From the NCBI RefSeq assembly GCF_000711985.1, contig NZ_JONU01000007.1:868001-932000 (forward strand): 64,000 nt of DNA. The letters are read 5' to 3'. The translations under genes were made by a program, and so were the position numbers. Below are positions 26,421-36,389 of the stretch, one piece after another. The first letter of the stretch is position 1, and the number at the start of each line of letters is the position of its first letter. This DNA comes from Rheinheimera texasensis DSM 17496 (GTDB lineage Bacteria; Pseudomonadota; Gammaproteobacteria; Enterobacterales; Alteromonadaceae). Below the pieces are notes generated by a model. The model saw only the letters and a list, made by a program, of their open reading frames with translations, had not been told where the DNA came from and made no database searches.

Positions 26421-26936
26421 ATGTCCTGGCAAATCGCTGTCGCCTCCACCAATCCCGCTAAAATCAATGCAGTGCGCGACGCTTTCACTATCGCTTTTCC
26501 GGACAGAAGCAGTGAGGTGGTTGGCTTTAAAACAGAATCCGGCGTGGCAGCACAGCCGATGAGCTCAGCGGAAACTTTACTCGGCGCCGACAACCGCCTG
26601 CACAATTTACAACTGCAACAACAAGCCGATTTTTATGTCGCGATAGAAGCCGGGTTAGACGAAGGCATGACATTCGCCTGGATCCGCATCAGCGATGGCA
26701 AACGTGAAGGCCGCGCCCGCTCCGCATCTTTGCAGCTCCCACCAGTAGCTGTGCAGCGTTTAGCGCAGGGCGAGGAGCTTGGCGATGTGATGGACGATTT
26801 ATTTGGCACACAAAATATCAAACAAGCCGGCGGTGCTATTGGCTTGCTGACTCAACATAAACTGAGCCGCAGCAGTGTGTATCAACAGGCGCTGATTTTG
26901 GCGTTGATCCCGTTCTTAACACCTGAGTGGTTTTAA
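26421..26936 (+). CDS. yjjX: Inosine/xanthosine triphosphatase (DUF84, YjjX)
   Basis: 171 residues; the opening WQIAVASTNPAKINAVRDAF and FKTESGVAAQPMSSAETLLGA, then YVAIEAGLDEGM match the YjjX/DUF84 family, which hydrolyses the non-canonical nucleotides ITP and XTP. The length is normal. An AGAAGGAAG ribosome site precedes the ATG. The gene stands alone. Confidence 0.88.
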   Translation: MSWQIAVASTNPAKINAVRDAFTIAFPDRSSEVVGFKTESGVAAQPMSSAETLLGADNRLHNLQLQQQADFYVAIEAGLDEGMTFAWIRISDGKREGRARSASLQLPPVAVQRLAQGEELGDVMDDLFGTQNIKQAGGAIGLLTQHKLSRSSVYQQALILALIPFLTPEWF

Positions 26937-27242
26937 CAACAGGCCATTTTTGTATGTCGCACCATACTGGTGCGCTTCAGTCCTGACGAAAATCTTCCAG
27001 AGCAACCATCCTTTTAATATCAGAGTTCCCAGGCGGTTTGCTGCCAGTGTTGAGCGCCGTTTTTAATCTTCTAACCGCCACTGGTCGGTCGTTTCCAGCA
27101 TCTAATCGCAACCTGCCCAAACAGACTACGACCTTGGTCTGAAGTCATGCCGCCGTGGCATATCCATTGCTCTGTTGGCTTGCACAGATAAAACACCCGC
27201 ACAGCCGGGCGAATGAAAACAAGCACAAGACTGGACCTGTTG
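26937..27242. other. Gene-free stretch between yjjX and the chemoreceptor gene
   Basis: About 306 bases. I see no convincing gene, RNA or terminator; it presumably holds the chemoreceptor promoter. An in-frame ATG at 27213 could extend the chemoreceptor N-terminus by ten residues. Confidence 0.4.
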
Positions 27243-29621
27243 ATGAAGATTTCCCTACACACCAAAATGATTACTGCTGGCACCTTGCTGGCTTTTGTCC
27301 CGGCTCTGCTGCTCAGCATTTTACTCAGCATCAAAGCCGTGAATCAGGGCGCAGCCGCCTTACAGCAGGCTGCAGAACAAAAACTGACCGCCACCAGAGA
27401 CTCTACCGCCCTTCATGTCGAGGACTATCTGGCAACCATTGAGGATCAGGTCGTAACCTTTGCCGGCGACTTAATGGTACAGGAAGCCTTGACCTCTTTT
27501 AACAGCGCATTTAACGCCTACCCGGCCGCAGTTCCAGCCAGCGAACAGGCAACGCGCACCAAAGCAGTGCAGCAGTATTATCAGCAACAATTTGATCGCC
27601 GGTACGCGGAATTGAACGGCGGCAAAAGCGCTGCACCTGATGCTTTGCTGCAAAGTACAGCAACACTCAGTGTCCCGCTGCAATACCGGTTTATCGCAGC
27701 AAACCCCGCGCCACTTGGCAATAAAGATCAGCTCATCGATAGTAAAGAAGACAATGCCTATGGTATAGCGCACCGCAAATTTCATCCGGCTTTACATGCT
27801 TATCAGCAAAAGTTCGGTTATTACGACATTTTTCTGGTCGATGCCAAGAGCGGCAACGTGGTGTATACGGTTTTCAAAGAACTCGATTTTGCCACCAACC
27901 TCAACAACGGCCCGTACAAAGATACCGGACTGGGTCAGGCCTACCGGGCGGCCGTGAATGCCAAAGCGCCTGGTGAGACTTACATTACTGATTTTGCGCC
28001 TTACCTGCCCTCTTACGACGCACCGGCGGCTTTTATTGCCACGCCGGTTTTTGTCAATGAACAGCTCAGCGGCATCCTGATTTTTCAACTGCCGGTCGAT
28101 CGCTTAAATAATGTGATGACGCACAACAAAGCCTGGGCAGAGACTGGTTTTGGCGCTACCGGAGAAACTTATCTGGTCGGTGCTGATTTAGTTATGCGCA
28201 GCGATGCACGCGGTTTGCTGACGAGCAAAGACGCTTTTATCAGCCAACAGCTGGCCGCAGGCCTGAGTCAATCCGCAGCTGACGCAATCACGCTGAAAAA
28301 CACCACGATAGGCTTGCTGCCACAACGCAGCAAGTCGGTCGAACTAGCCTTCACCGGCCAATCCGGTGTCGGGCTTTTTAGCAAAACAGATGGCAGTGCC
28401 GTCTTTGCTGCTTATAAACCGCTGCAAATAAATGGACTGCAATGGGTGATCATTTCTGAAATGAGTGCAGAGGAAGCGCTGTTGCCCGTTCAGGCACTCA
28501 AACAAAGCATTCTGCATAATGCCGTGCTGGCCTGCATCGGCGCACTTTTCGCCGGCGCTTTACTCGGTTGGCTGTTCGCCCGCATTCTGTTGAAGCCTGT
28601 TCTGTCAATGCTCAATACTGTCAATGACATCGCGCAGGGCGAAGGCGATTTAACCCAGCGCCTGGATGTGCGGGGGCACGACGAGCTCGCTCAGCTATCT
28701 GCCGGGATGAATGCCTTTATCAGCCATATTGACGGCACCTTTTCTGGTGTTCTGAAGTCTGTGGTACGGTTAGTGCCGATTTCTGAGGACCTGAATCAGG
28801 TCAACAGCCAGCTCGCATCAGCCACCTCAGAACAACGCCGTCAGGCCGACGCAGTAAACCTGCGGTTGCAGGACACGCATGCTGCCACACAACAAGTGGA
28901 TACTGAACTGCAAGCGATCCGGGAAGCCGCCGGTGACGGTAATGCAGTGGTTGCGGTCAGTCAGCAACGCGTCAGCGAAGTAGCCACTTCTACTGCCGAA
29001 CTGCTGCAACTCATCGACTATTCAGTCGAGGCAATAGAAAGACTCAAAGGTGACACCGACCGTATTGTGACTGTTGTAGATGTGATCAAAAATATCGCTG
29101 CACAGACTAATCTGCTGGCGCTGAACGCCTCCATTGAAGCCGCCCGCGCTGGTGAGGCTGGCCGCGGTTTTGCCGTTGTGGCTGACGAAGTCCGCTCACT
29201 GGCGGCGAAAACCCACCAATCAACCGAAGTGGTAACGGGCATGGTCCAGGCGATCCAAAGCGGTACTCTGGCTGTGGTGCAACTGATGGAACAAGGCAAA
29301 CAAAATGCAGATCTGTCCAACCAGCATATTGACGCAGCCATTGAGCAATTAAACGCCGTCACCCGCGCCATGGCGCATATCAATGCGAAAGTCGACAGTA
29401 TTGCCGGGGCTATTCATTCGCAACAGGACAACTTTACTCAGGTCACATTTTGCTATGAACAAATGGAACAGAGTTTTGCAGATTCCAGTCAATGCAGCGA
29501 ACTGGCGTTTAGTGTTGGCCAGGATGTGAAAAAACTCGGCGACACCCTGATGCAAATGATCCAACGCTTTAAGGTCAGTGATAACAATTTGTCTGTAAAA
29601 CGGCGGACAAAAGCACGTTGA
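27243..29621 (+). CDS. Methyl-accepting chemotaxis protein
   Basis: About 792 residues. A first transmembrane helix (about 8-30), a large periplasmic sensor (about 35-425) with a dCache-like pattern ([37 protein letters not shown]), a second helix (about 430-450), HAMP ([27 protein letters not shown]) and the signalling domain with the invariant hairpin tip ([20 protein letters not shown]). It relays ligand binding to CheA/CheW. No che genes are nearby, so it is an orphan receptor. The start at 27243 puts the helix right at the N-terminus; an ATG at 27213 is also possible. Confidence 0.92.
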   Translation: MKISLHTKMITAGTLLAFVPALLLSILLSIKAVNQGAAALQQAAEQKLTATRDSTALHVEDYLATIEDQVVTFAGDLMVQEALTSFNSAFNAYPAAVPASEQATRTKAVQQYYQQQFDRRYAELNGGKSAAPDALLQSTATLSVPLQYRFIAANPAPLGNKDQLIDSKEDNAYGIAHRKFHPALHAYQQKFGYYDIFLVDAKSGNVVYTVFKELDFATNLNNGPYKDTGLGQAYRAAVNAKAPGETYITDFAPYLPSYDAPAAFIATPVFVNEQLSGILIFQLPVDRLNNVMTHNKAWAETGFGATGETYLVGADLVMRSDARGLLTSKDAFISQQLAAGLSQSAADAITLKNTTIGLLPQRSKSVELAFTGQSGVGLFSKTDGSAVFAAYKPLQINGLQWVIISEMSAEEALLPVQALKQSILHNAVLACIGALFAGALLGWLFARILLKPVLSMLNTVNDIAQGEGDLTQRLDVRGHDELAQLSAGMNAFISHIDGTFSGVLKSVVRLVPISEDLNQVNSQLASATSEQRRQADAVNLRLQDTHAATQQVDTELQAIREAAGDGNAVVAVSQQRVSEVATSTAELLQLIDYSVEAIERLKGDTDRIVTVVDVIKNIAAQTNLLALNASIEAARAGEAGRGFAVVADEVRSLAAKTHQSTEVVTGMVQAIQSGTLAVVQLMEQGKQNADLSNQHIDAAIEQLNAVTRAMAHINAKVDSIAGAIHSQQDNFTQVTFCYEQMEQSFADSSQCSELAFSVGQDVKKLGDTLMQMIQRFKVSDNNLSVKRRTKAR

Positions 29622-29713
29622 ATTTACTCAAACCGGTTTATCAGCAACACCGGCAGAATTGCGTTACAGGATGAGCCATGACGCTCAGCGCCAGACTCAG
29701 CACTTCGACGTCA

Positions 29714-29731
29714 GGGGGCTACATAGCCCCC
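29714..29731. terminator. Hairpin between the chemoreceptor and DUF1080 genes
   Basis: GGGGGCT-ACAT-AGCCCCC forms a strong stem in the 122-base gap between two convergent genes. No long T-run follows on either side, so it may stop or merely protect the two transcript ends. Confidence 0.45.
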
Positions 29732-29743
29732 CGCTCTGTATGA

Positions 29744-30535
29744 TTACAACTTACGTACCCAGATATTGCGAAAGCTGACCTTGTCGCCATGGTCTTGCAG
29801 TTTCAGTGGCGCACAGCCATGTGGCTGTTGCTGCGGCGGACCAATCCATTCGGTCGTCCCCAAAATTTCCGTATGGTTTTGCAGCAACACGCCGTTGTGC
29901 AGCACTGTGACATATCCAGGGCTCAGGCGTTTATCACCGTCAAAGCGCGGCGCTTTGTAGATGATGTCATACACCTGCCATTGTCCGGTTGGTTTGGTCG
30001 CGTTTACCAGCGGGATGGTTTGTTTGTAGACGGCGCCAGCCTGACCATTCGGGTAAGTCGGGTTTTGATATGAATCCAGGATTTGTACTTCATACTTGTC
30101 CTGGAAAAAGATCCCGCTGTTGTTGCGCATCTGACCGGTTTTCGCCGGATCTGCCGGTGGCGACTGCCATTCCAGATGCAGCTGGATATCACAGAAGTTC
30201 TCCACAGTTTGGATATCACCACTGCCAGGCTTGACCGTCATCACGCCGTCTTTCAGTTGCCACTTCGCCGCGCCGCCATCTTTCACCGAACGCCAGGCCG
30301 ACAAATCTCTGCCAAGCAAAGCGATAGCATCCGAAGGCACGTTCTGTTGGTCAAAGCTGACAACTGCCGGCACTGGCGTCCAGACTTCAGTGCGGGCGGC
30401 CTGGGCGTGGCGCTCGGCGTCGGTCATTTTGGCCAGTTCCGCCGCTGTTGGGAAATTGCCGCTCGCTGCCTGAGAGGCTGGCGCCACAACGCTGAACACC
30501 AGCGCGGCGCTGAATAAAACCGATAATTGCTGCAT
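29744..30535 (-). CDS. Exported DUF1080 (3-keto-disaccharide hydrolase-like) protein
   Basis: 263 residues with a signal peptide (MQQLSVLFSAALVFSVVAPASQAA) and a concanavalin-like DUF1080 fold: AIALLGRDLSAWRSV, KDGVMTVKPGSGDIQT, DIQLHLEWQSP, NNSGIFFQDKYEVQILDSY and WQVYDIIYKAPRF. Family members act on sugars carrying a keto group at C3, or are lectin-like. It is the last gene of a sugar-oxidation operon and should work in the periplasm on the product of the GMC dehydrogenase. The link is by context and family name; no activity is proved here. Confidence 0.82.
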   Translation of the reverse strand: MQQLSVLFSAALVFSVVAPASQAASGNFPTAAELAKMTDAERHAQAARTEVWTPVPAVVSFDQQNVPSDAIALLGRDLSAWRSVKDGGAAKWQLKDGVMTVKPGSGDIQTVENFCDIQLHLEWQSPPADPAKTGQMRNNSGIFFQDKYEVQILDSYQNPTYPNGQAGAVYKQTIPLVNATKPTGQWQVYDIIYKAPRFDGDKRLSPGYVTVLHNGVLLQNHTEILGTTEWIGPPQQQPHGCAPLKLQDHGDKVSFRNIWVRKL

Positions 30536-30625
30536 AAAAAACTCTCACAAAGTGATTCGGTGCGCTGCTAAAAACAGCGCCTTCTGTTGCTATAAAACCC
30601 AGGCTATAAAAACCAAGGCCGGCCA

Positions 30626-31228
30626 TTAGGTCGCCCAGGCTTTATCGCCTTTTTTATATGGCATCGCGCCGTCGTAACGGCCCGGTACTGCGACATAGCG
30701 CAGCACTTCAGTAGCACCCACTTTGGAGGTGAAAAACACAAAAATACTCAGCTGTTTCAGCAAGGTAAAATAGTGCGGTTCGATGCTGGCATCACCTTTG
30801 CGGTTTGACACGTTGGTGCTGTCATTGCTGGCAATTGCCGCATTGCGGGCACTGGCGTCTTTGTCGAGCTGCGTCAGTAAAGCTGTGCGCTCGGCAGCGG
30901 TCAGCTGCAAAAAATCCCGCTGATATTGTTGTTTGCAGCTTGCCTGCAGCGCAGCAAGCCCGGCAACAAACAGCGCTTGTTGTTTGGCGTCATAACAATC
31001 CTGCACCATCACGGCCATCTGCGCGCCGCAGGCCGCGTCTTTTGCGCCCGGCGTCTCTGTGCGCGGCAAAATGGTTTCGGCAATTTCATCCAGCAGCATA
31101 ATGTCGCCAGCACCAAATAAAGCTTTGCTGGCCGATGTGGTTTTGACGCCTGCAGCCCAGGCCTCACCACCGACAAAAGCCAGGCCGGTGGCGGCGGCGA
31201 TCATTTTTAACAGGTCACGTCTTTCCAT
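30626..31228 (-). CDS. Gluconate 2-dehydrogenase subunit 3-like small subunit
   Basis: 200 residues with a twin-arginine signal (MERRDLLKMIAAATGLAFVGG). The rest matches the gluconate 2-dehydrogenase subunit 3 family: LLDEIAETILPRTETPGAKDA, then PYKKGDKAWAT at the C-terminus. Such subunits pair with a signal-less GMC dehydrogenase and carry it through the Tat pore. The GMC gene ends one base before this start (TGA-G-ATG), so the two are tightly coupled. No cytochrome c subunit gene, usually the third partner, lies nearby. Confidence 0.85.
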   Translation of the reverse strand: MERRDLLKMIAAATGLAFVGGEAWAAGVKTTSASKALFGAGDIMLLDEIAETILPRTETPGAKDAACGAQMAVMVQDCYDAKQQALFVAGLAALQASCKQQYQRDFLQLTAAERTALLTQLDKDASARNAAIASNDSTNVSNRKGDASIEPHYFTLLKQLSIFVFFTSKVGATEVLRYVAVPGRYDGAMPYKKGDKAWAT

Positions 31229-31229
31229 C

Positions 31230-32921
31230 TCAGAGTTCCCCTTTTTTCAGTGCTTCGACGGCAAAGTTAGCCGCACGCGCAGTCAACGCCATATAAGTCA
31301 GCGACGGGTTGACGCACGACGCCGATGTCATACAAGCACCATCGGTGACAAACACGTTAGGGGCGTCCCACACCTGATTATTGGCGTTCAGCACAGACGT
31401 TTTCGGGTCGCGCCCCATCCGTGCCGTGCCCATTTCGTGAATACCCATGCCCGGCGCGTAATCGCCGTTATAACCATGTACGTTTTTCACGCCGGCGGCT
31501 TCAAAGAACTCCACCGCATCCTGCATCATGTCTTTACGCATGCGCAGTTCGTTGGCTTTCATTTCCACGTCCATCGCCAGCACCGGCAGACCCCATTTGT
31601 CTTTGACTTTCGGGTCGAGGAAAATCCGGTTGTCATGGTGTGGCAGCATTTCACCAAAACCGCCCATGCCAATGGTCCAGTGGCCGGGTTCGGTCAACGC
31701 CGCTTTTAAGTCGGCGCCAATTGCCAGCTCCGCCACATCACGTCGCCAGTTCTCGCGGCTAGCCGAGCCCTGATAACCAAAACCCCGTAAATAATCGCGT
31801 TTATCACCGCCCCAGTTGCGAAACCGTGGCACGTAAAAACCAGTCGGCCGGCGGCCAAAATGGTATTTGTCGAGGTAACCTTCGACTTCACCGTAAGCAC
31901 CAACGCCTAAGTGGTGGTCCATGACGTTGCGGCCAAGCGCATTACTGCTTGAACCTAAACCACCTTCCCAGACGTCTGTCGCTGAATTCATCAAAATCCA
32001 GGTGGAGTTAAAAGCCGACGCGTTTAAGAAAATGATTTTGCTGGTAAATTCAACGGTTTGATTAGTTTCACTATCCAAAACTTCGACGCCACGGGCGCGT
32101 TTTTTGTCTTTGTCGTACAGCACCTGAGTCACAATCGAGAATGGCCGCACGGTCAAATTGCCGGTTTTCATCGCGACCGGCAACGTTGAGGACTGAGTAC
32201 TGAAATAAGCGCCAAACGGACAACCCAACCAGCATTTCGCGCGGTATTGGCAGTTGACGCGGTTTTGTTCAGGTTTTGGCTGGGTGATGTTTGCCGTGCG
32301 ACCACAAATCAGCTGACGGCTGCCACCAAAGGCTTTTTTGATGCGCGCCGCCACATCTTTTTCGACGATGTTCAGCTCAAAAGCCGGCAGATACTGGCCG
32401 TCCGGTAACACATCCAAGCCGTCGCGATTACCGGAAATACCGGCAAAACGCTCTACATAATCGTACCAGGGCGCCAAATCGGCATAACGGATTGGCCAGT
32501 CCACTGCCACGCCCTCTTCCAGGTTGGCGGTAAAATCGCGCTCGTTGAAGCGATAACTTTGCCGGCCCCACAATAAAGAGCGGCCGCCCATGTGATAACC
32601 GCGATACCAGTCAAAGCGTTTTTTCTCAGTGTAAGGCGAGTCTTTTTCGTTGGCCCACATGCCGAAAGTACTTTCATTGAGCGGATAGTCACGTTTAAGA
32701 ACAGGGTAATCTTGTTTCATCTGTTCGGTCGGCCGATCGCGGTGTGGGTAGTCCCACGCCTCTTTCATCGCGTTGGTGTAGTCTTTGATATGTTCGATGT
32801 TGCGGCCGCGTTCGAGCAGCAACACTTTTAAGCCTTTTTCGGTCAGCTCTTTCGCCGCCCAGCCACCGCTGATGCCGGAGCCGACGACGATAGCGTCGTA
32901 ATGATTTTGCGCAGTTGTCAT
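31230..32921 (-). CDS. GMC-family sugar dehydrogenase large subunit
   Basis: 563 residues of the glucose-methanol-choline oxidoreductase family, FAD dependent. FAD motif VVGSGISGGWAAKELTEKG at 12-30, then HMGGRSLLWGRQSYR near 110 and the C-terminal active-site region MGTARMGRDPKTSVLN...VFVTDGACM near 500. There is no signal peptide; export probably relies on the Tat signal of the small subunit encoded next to it. Glucoside 3-dehydrogenases and gluconate dehydrogenases have this build. The neighbouring DUF1080 and TIM-barrel genes favour oxidation of a glycoside to a 3-keto sugar. Confidence 0.88.
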   Translation of the reverse strand: MTTAQNHYDAIVVGSGISGGWAAKELTEKGLKVLLLERGRNIEHIKDYTNAMKEAWDYPHRDRPTEQMKQDYPVLKRDYPLNESTFGMWANEKDSPYTEKKRFDWYRGYHMGGRSLLWGRQSYRFNERDFTANLEEGVAVDWPIRYADLAPWYDYVERFAGISGNRDGLDVLPDGQYLPAFELNIVEKDVAARIKKAFGGSRQLICGRTANITQPKPEQNRVNCQYRAKCWLGCPFGAYFSTQSSTLPVAMKTGNLTVRPFSIVTQVLYDKDKKRARGVEVLDSETNQTVEFTSKIIFLNASAFNSTWILMNSATDVWEGGLGSSSNALGRNVMDHHLGVGAYGEVEGYLDKYHFGRRPTGFYVPRFRNWGGDKRDYLRGFGYQGSASRENWRRDVAELAIGADLKAALTEPGHWTIGMGGFGEMLPHHDNRIFLDPKVKDKWGLPVLAMDVEMKANELRMRKDMMQDAVEFFEAAGVKNVHGYNGDYAPGMGIHEMGTARMGRDPKTSVLNANNQVWDAPNVFVTDGACMTSASCVNPSLTYMALTARAANFAVEALKKGEL

Positions 32922-32992
32922 CTGTTTTACCTGTGATCTGTTGTGTGAGCGCTCTGCCGGCGCCTCGGGTCGGTTGTTAAAGCTGTATTTGG

Positions 32993-33973
32993 TTAAACGT
33001 CACAAATGCGGACAGCATCCGCCAGCGACTGCACCTTGCCTTGTGGCGTCGCCGGCGTCGGAATAAATTCCTGTGCCAGATACCCCTTAAACCCTGTTGC
33101 GACTATCGCTTTGGCGATCGCCGGGTAATACAGCTCCTGCGTGTCATCAATTTCATGGCGCCCCGGCACCCCGGCGGTGTGGTAATGGCCAAAATACTGA
33201 TGGTTGTCCTGAATACTGCGGATAATGTCACCTTCCATAATTTGCATATGGTAGATGTCATACAGCAGCTTAAAGTTATTTGATTTCAGTCGCTTACAAA
33301 GCTCGATCCCAAAGCGCGAGTTATCAGCCAGATAATCCGGATGGTCGACTTTGCTGTTAAACAGCTCCATCTGCAGCACCACCCCACGCTTTTCCGCCTG
33401 CGGCAAAATCTGCGACAAGCCAATCACGGCATGATTGAGTGCAGTTTCGCGGTCCATGCCACGGGCATTGCCGGAAAAACAAATCAGGTTGGTGTAACCG
33501 GCGTCAGCAACTAAATCGATATGGGCCCGATAGCGTTTAATCAGTTCGGCGTGAAATGCTGGGTTACACCAGCCGTCGACCAGGTTAATTTCAGCGCCAT
33601 TACACATCGAGCAGTCGATGCCGTATTTCTTTAACGTCGGCCAGTCTTTGGGGCCGACTAAATCGATGGCACTGAAACCTAAGGATTTGACCAGCTGGCA
33701 CAGCTCCTCAATCGACAGATGGCTATAAGTCCAGCTGGCGACTGAATGTCGCACCCGGCCTTTGAGTGGCGGCGTCTCGTCATCTGTGCCATTTGCATCA
33801 CCTGCGCTGGCCGCTGCCTGATTGGATTGCGCTGCCGTTGCTGCACAACCGCTGAGCAAAATCGACGGCCCGGCGACGCCAAGCGCCACACTGCCGGCCG
33901 CCAGTTGCTTCAGCATATTGCGGCGGGATGTGCCAGTAGACGCAACGTCAGTAGATTGCGGCTGTTTAGTCAT
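32993..33973 (-). CDS. Tat-exported xylose-isomerase-like TIM-barrel protein
   Basis: About 327 residues. A twin-arginine motif (SRRNMLKQL) is followed by a hydrophobic run and a lipobox-like LLSGCAA, so it may be a Tat lipoprotein. The rest is an AP_endonuc_2/xylose-isomerase-like barrel: VRHSVASWTYSHLSIEELCQ, QMELFNSKVDHPDY, LLYDIYHMQIMEGD, YHTAGVPGRHEIDD and LAQEFIP, with conserved Glu, His and Asp metal ligands. It resembles hydroxypyruvate isomerase/sugar epimerases. The ATG at 33973 has AGGA at a good distance. It overlaps the MFS permease gene. Confidence 0.82.
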   Translation of the reverse strand: MTKQPQSTDVASTGTSRRNMLKQLAAGSVALGVAGPSILLSGCAATAAQSNQAAASAGDANGTDDETPPLKGRVRHSVASWTYSHLSIEELCQLVKSLGFSAIDLVGPKDWPTLKKYGIDCSMCNGAEINLVDGWCNPAFHAELIKRYRAHIDLVADAGYTNLICFSGNARGMDRETALNHAVIGLSQILPQAEKRGVVLQMELFNSKVDHPDYLADNSRFGIELCKRLKSNNFKLLYDIYHMQIMEGDIIRSIQDNHQYFGHYHTAGVPGRHEIDDTQELYYPAIAKAIVATGFKGYLAQEFIPTPATPQGKVQSLADAVRICDV

Positions 33974-35201
33974 GACGGCCATCCTGAGCTGCTGCTAATG
34001 TCTCGTTTTTGAAAATCAGTGCAAACAGCACCAGCACCACTGCGGCAAAACCAGCCGGGAATAACCAGATCTGGGTCCAGTCCGCGCCCGCCGCCGAGGT
34101 GTACGCCTGAGTCACCTGCCCCGCCACGCTAAAGCCAATCAGCATGCCGACGCCGTAAGTGGCGAGTGTGATAAGGCCCTGCGCCGCGCTTTTATAAGCC
34201 GCACCGGCTTTACTGTTGGTATAAATCTGGCCCGAGACAAAAAAGAAGTCATAACAAATACCGTGCAGCGCAATACCAACCAGCAATAAAGCCACACCAC
34301 TACCCGCGTCGCCATAAGCAAACAGCACATAACGCAGCACCCAGGCCGCCATGCCTAAAATCAAAGTCCAGCGAATGCCAAAGCGGTTTAAAAACAGCGG
34401 CAGCGCCAGCATAAACGCGACTTCTGATACCTGGCCCAGCGTCATTTTGCCGGTGGCATTTTCAACGCCGACCGCGGTCAGGAACGGGTTGGCATTCTGG
34501 TAATAAAACGCCAGCGGAATACAAATCAAAATCGACGAGACAAAAAACAGCGCAAAGTTGCGGTCTTTTAATAGTTTCAGCGCGTCCAGCCCCAGTAATT
34601 CACCAATCTTGACCTGACTGCCGCGCGCCGCCGGCGGTGTGGCTGGTAAAGTAAAGCTGTACAGACCAAGCGCCAGAGACGCCACCGCACACATCAGGAA
34701 AGTGTTTTGCAGCGCACCGGCCGCAATCGCATCGGCCGCATCCCAGCCGAACAGGTAGCTGATCACAAGGCCCGCCGCTATCCAGCCGATGGTGCCCCAG
34801 ACGCGGATTTGACCAAACTCACGCTCCGGCTGTTGCATCTGACCAAATGACACTGAGTTCACCAGCGCCAGCGTCGGCATATAAGCCAGCATGTAGCCGA
34901 GCACTAACGGATAAAACGCAGCGAAATCAGTCGCCTGCGCCATCAGATACATCAGTACCGCACCAATCAGATGCAGCACCGCCAAAATGCGCTCTGCGTT
35001 AAAAAACCGGTCGGCGATAAGACCAATAAAAAACGGTGCGATAATGGCGCCCCAGCTTTGGGTCGAGAACGCCATGCCGGTTTGCGGACCGTCAGCACCA
35101 AGGTTTTGGCTTAAAAAAGTACCCAGGGTGACAAACCAGCCCCCCCAGATAAAAAACTGCAGAAACATCATCGTACTGAGGCGTATTTTTATTGTACTCA
35201 T
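33966..35201 (-). CDS. NupG-like MFS sugar/nucleoside permease
   Basis: About 411 residues with twelve predicted transmembrane helices. The start LSTMMFLQFFIWGGWFVTLGTFL and FSTQSWGAIIAPFFIGLIADRFF follow the NupG-like nucleoside:H+ symporter branch of the major facilitator family. In sugar loci of this sort such proteins import mono- or disaccharides or their keto forms. Of two in-frame ATG codons (35207, 35201) the second has a GGGG site at proper spacing. It overlaps the following TIM-barrel gene. Confidence 0.85.
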   Translation of the reverse strand: MSTIKIRLSTMMFLQFFIWGGWFVTLGTFLSQNLGADGPQTGMAFSTQSWGAIIAPFFIGLIADRFFNAERILAVLHLIGAVLMYLMAQATDFAAFYPLVLGYMLAYMPTLALVNSVSFGQMQQPEREFGQIRVWGTIGWIAAGLVISYLFGWDAADAIAAGALQNTFLMCAVASLALGLYSFTLPATPPAARGSQVKIGELLGLDALKLLKDRNFALFFVSSILICIPLAFYYQNANPFLTAVGVENATGKMTLGQVSEVAFMLALPLFLNRFGIRWTLILGMAAWVLRYVLFAYGDAGSGVALLLVGIALHGICYDFFFVSGQIYTNSKAGAAYKSAAQGLITLATYGVGMLIGFSVAGQVTQAYTSAAGADWTQIWLFPAGFAAVVLVLFALIFKNETLAAAQDGRHD

Positions 35202-35279
35202 CGTCATCCCCGTGATTTTTTGTTGTTGTGTTCTTTGTTCTACTTGTTGTGTTTCGTATTGGCTCTCGATAACAAACCG

Positions 35280-36335
35280 CTATTCGAGGCCCAAAATCCG
35301 TCTGTTGCGGGCTGCATCCGAGCTGCCACCGGCAAAATCGTCAAAAGCGCGGCCGGCGCGTTCAATCAGGTGCGCGGCGATAAATGGTGCGCCCTCTTTG
35401 GCGCCCTGTGCTGAATCTTTTAAGCAACATTCCCATTCCAGCACTGCCCAACCGCGATAACCGTACTGAGTTAACTTGCTGAAAATGCTCTTAAAATCGA
35501 CCTGGCCGTCGCCTAATGAACGAAACCGGCCCGGTCTGTCGACCCAGTCCTGATAACCACCGTAGACCCCGGCGCGACCGTCTGGCCGAAACTCGGCGTC
35601 TTTAACATGGAACATTTTGATGCGGTCATGGTATCGGTCGATAAAGGCCAGATAATCGAGCTGCTGCAGCACAAAATGACTGGGATCAAACAGGATATTG
35701 GCGCGTGGATGGAAATTAGTGGCCTTTAAAAAACGCTCAAAACTGGCGCCGTCGTGTAAATCTTCACCGGGGTGGATTTCATAACAGACATCCACACCGG
35801 CCGCATCAAAGGCGTCCAAAATCGGCAACCAACGGGCGGCTAACTCGGCAAAGCCTTGCTCGACCAAACCGGCCGGGCGCTGTGGCCACGGATACACCAA
35901 ATGCCACAACAAGGCGCCGGAGAAGGTCGCGTGCGCCTTCAAACCTAAATTCTGACTGGCTTTGGCCGCGAGTTTGAGCTGCGCAATGGCCCATTCAGTG
36001 CGTGCTTTTGGCTTGCCGCGTAAATGCGCCGGCGCAAAGTTATCAAACAGCTCATCATAGGCCGGATGTACCGCCACCAACTGGCCTTGCAAATGAGTCG
36101 AGAGCTCAGTGATGCTAATGCCCACAGCCGCGCATTGCGCTTTGATCTCATCGCAGTAAGCCTGGCTGTTTGCCGCTTTTTCTAAATCAAACAACGCCGG
36201 ATCGTTAGTCGGCACCTGAATGCCTTTGTAGCCTAAATCCGCCGCCCATTTCGCCATCGTGATGAGATTGTTAAATGGCGCGCTGTCGCCCATAAACTGC
36301 GCCAGGAAAATCGCCGGGCCTTGAATACTGTTCAT
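35280..36335 (-). CDS. Cytoplasmic xylose-isomerase-like TIM-barrel protein
   Basis: 351 residues, no signal peptide. TIM-barrel sugar isomerase/epimerase family: LGYKGIQVPTNDPALFDL, VDVCYEIHPGEDLHDG, ANILFDPSHFVLQQLDY, IKMFHVKDAEFRPDGR and WAVLEWECCLKD give the metal-binding Glu, Asp, His and Glu. It is longer than usual for the family (about 280) through a C-terminal extension. It lies between the Gfo/Idh/MocA and permease genes and probably processes the imported sugar. Confidence 0.82.
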   Translation of the reverse strand: MNSIQGPAIFLAQFMGDSAPFNNLITMAKWAADLGYKGIQVPTNDPALFDLEKAANSQAYCDEIKAQCAAVGISITELSTHLQGQLVAVHPAYDELFDNFAPAHLRGKPKARTEWAIAQLKLAAKASQNLGLKAHATFSGALLWHLVYPWPQRPAGLVEQGFAELAARWLPILDAFDAAGVDVCYEIHPGEDLHDGASFERFLKATNFHPRANILFDPSHFVLQQLDYLAFIDRYHDRIKMFHVKDAEFRPDGRAGVYGGYQDWVDRPGRFRSLGDGQVDFKSIFSKLTQYGYRGWAVLEWECCLKDSAQGAKEGAPFIAAHLIERAGRAFDDFAGGSSDAARNRRILGLE

Positions 36336-36389
36336 TGTGTGTCCTTCAAACCAAAATTCGTCAAATGCACCGCTTAACCCGCGTATCTG

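Noticed and set aside
30083-30517. 144-residue plus-strand frame opposite the DUF1080 gene
   Set aside because: It is the complementary shadow of a clear coding gene with a signal peptide and family motifs.
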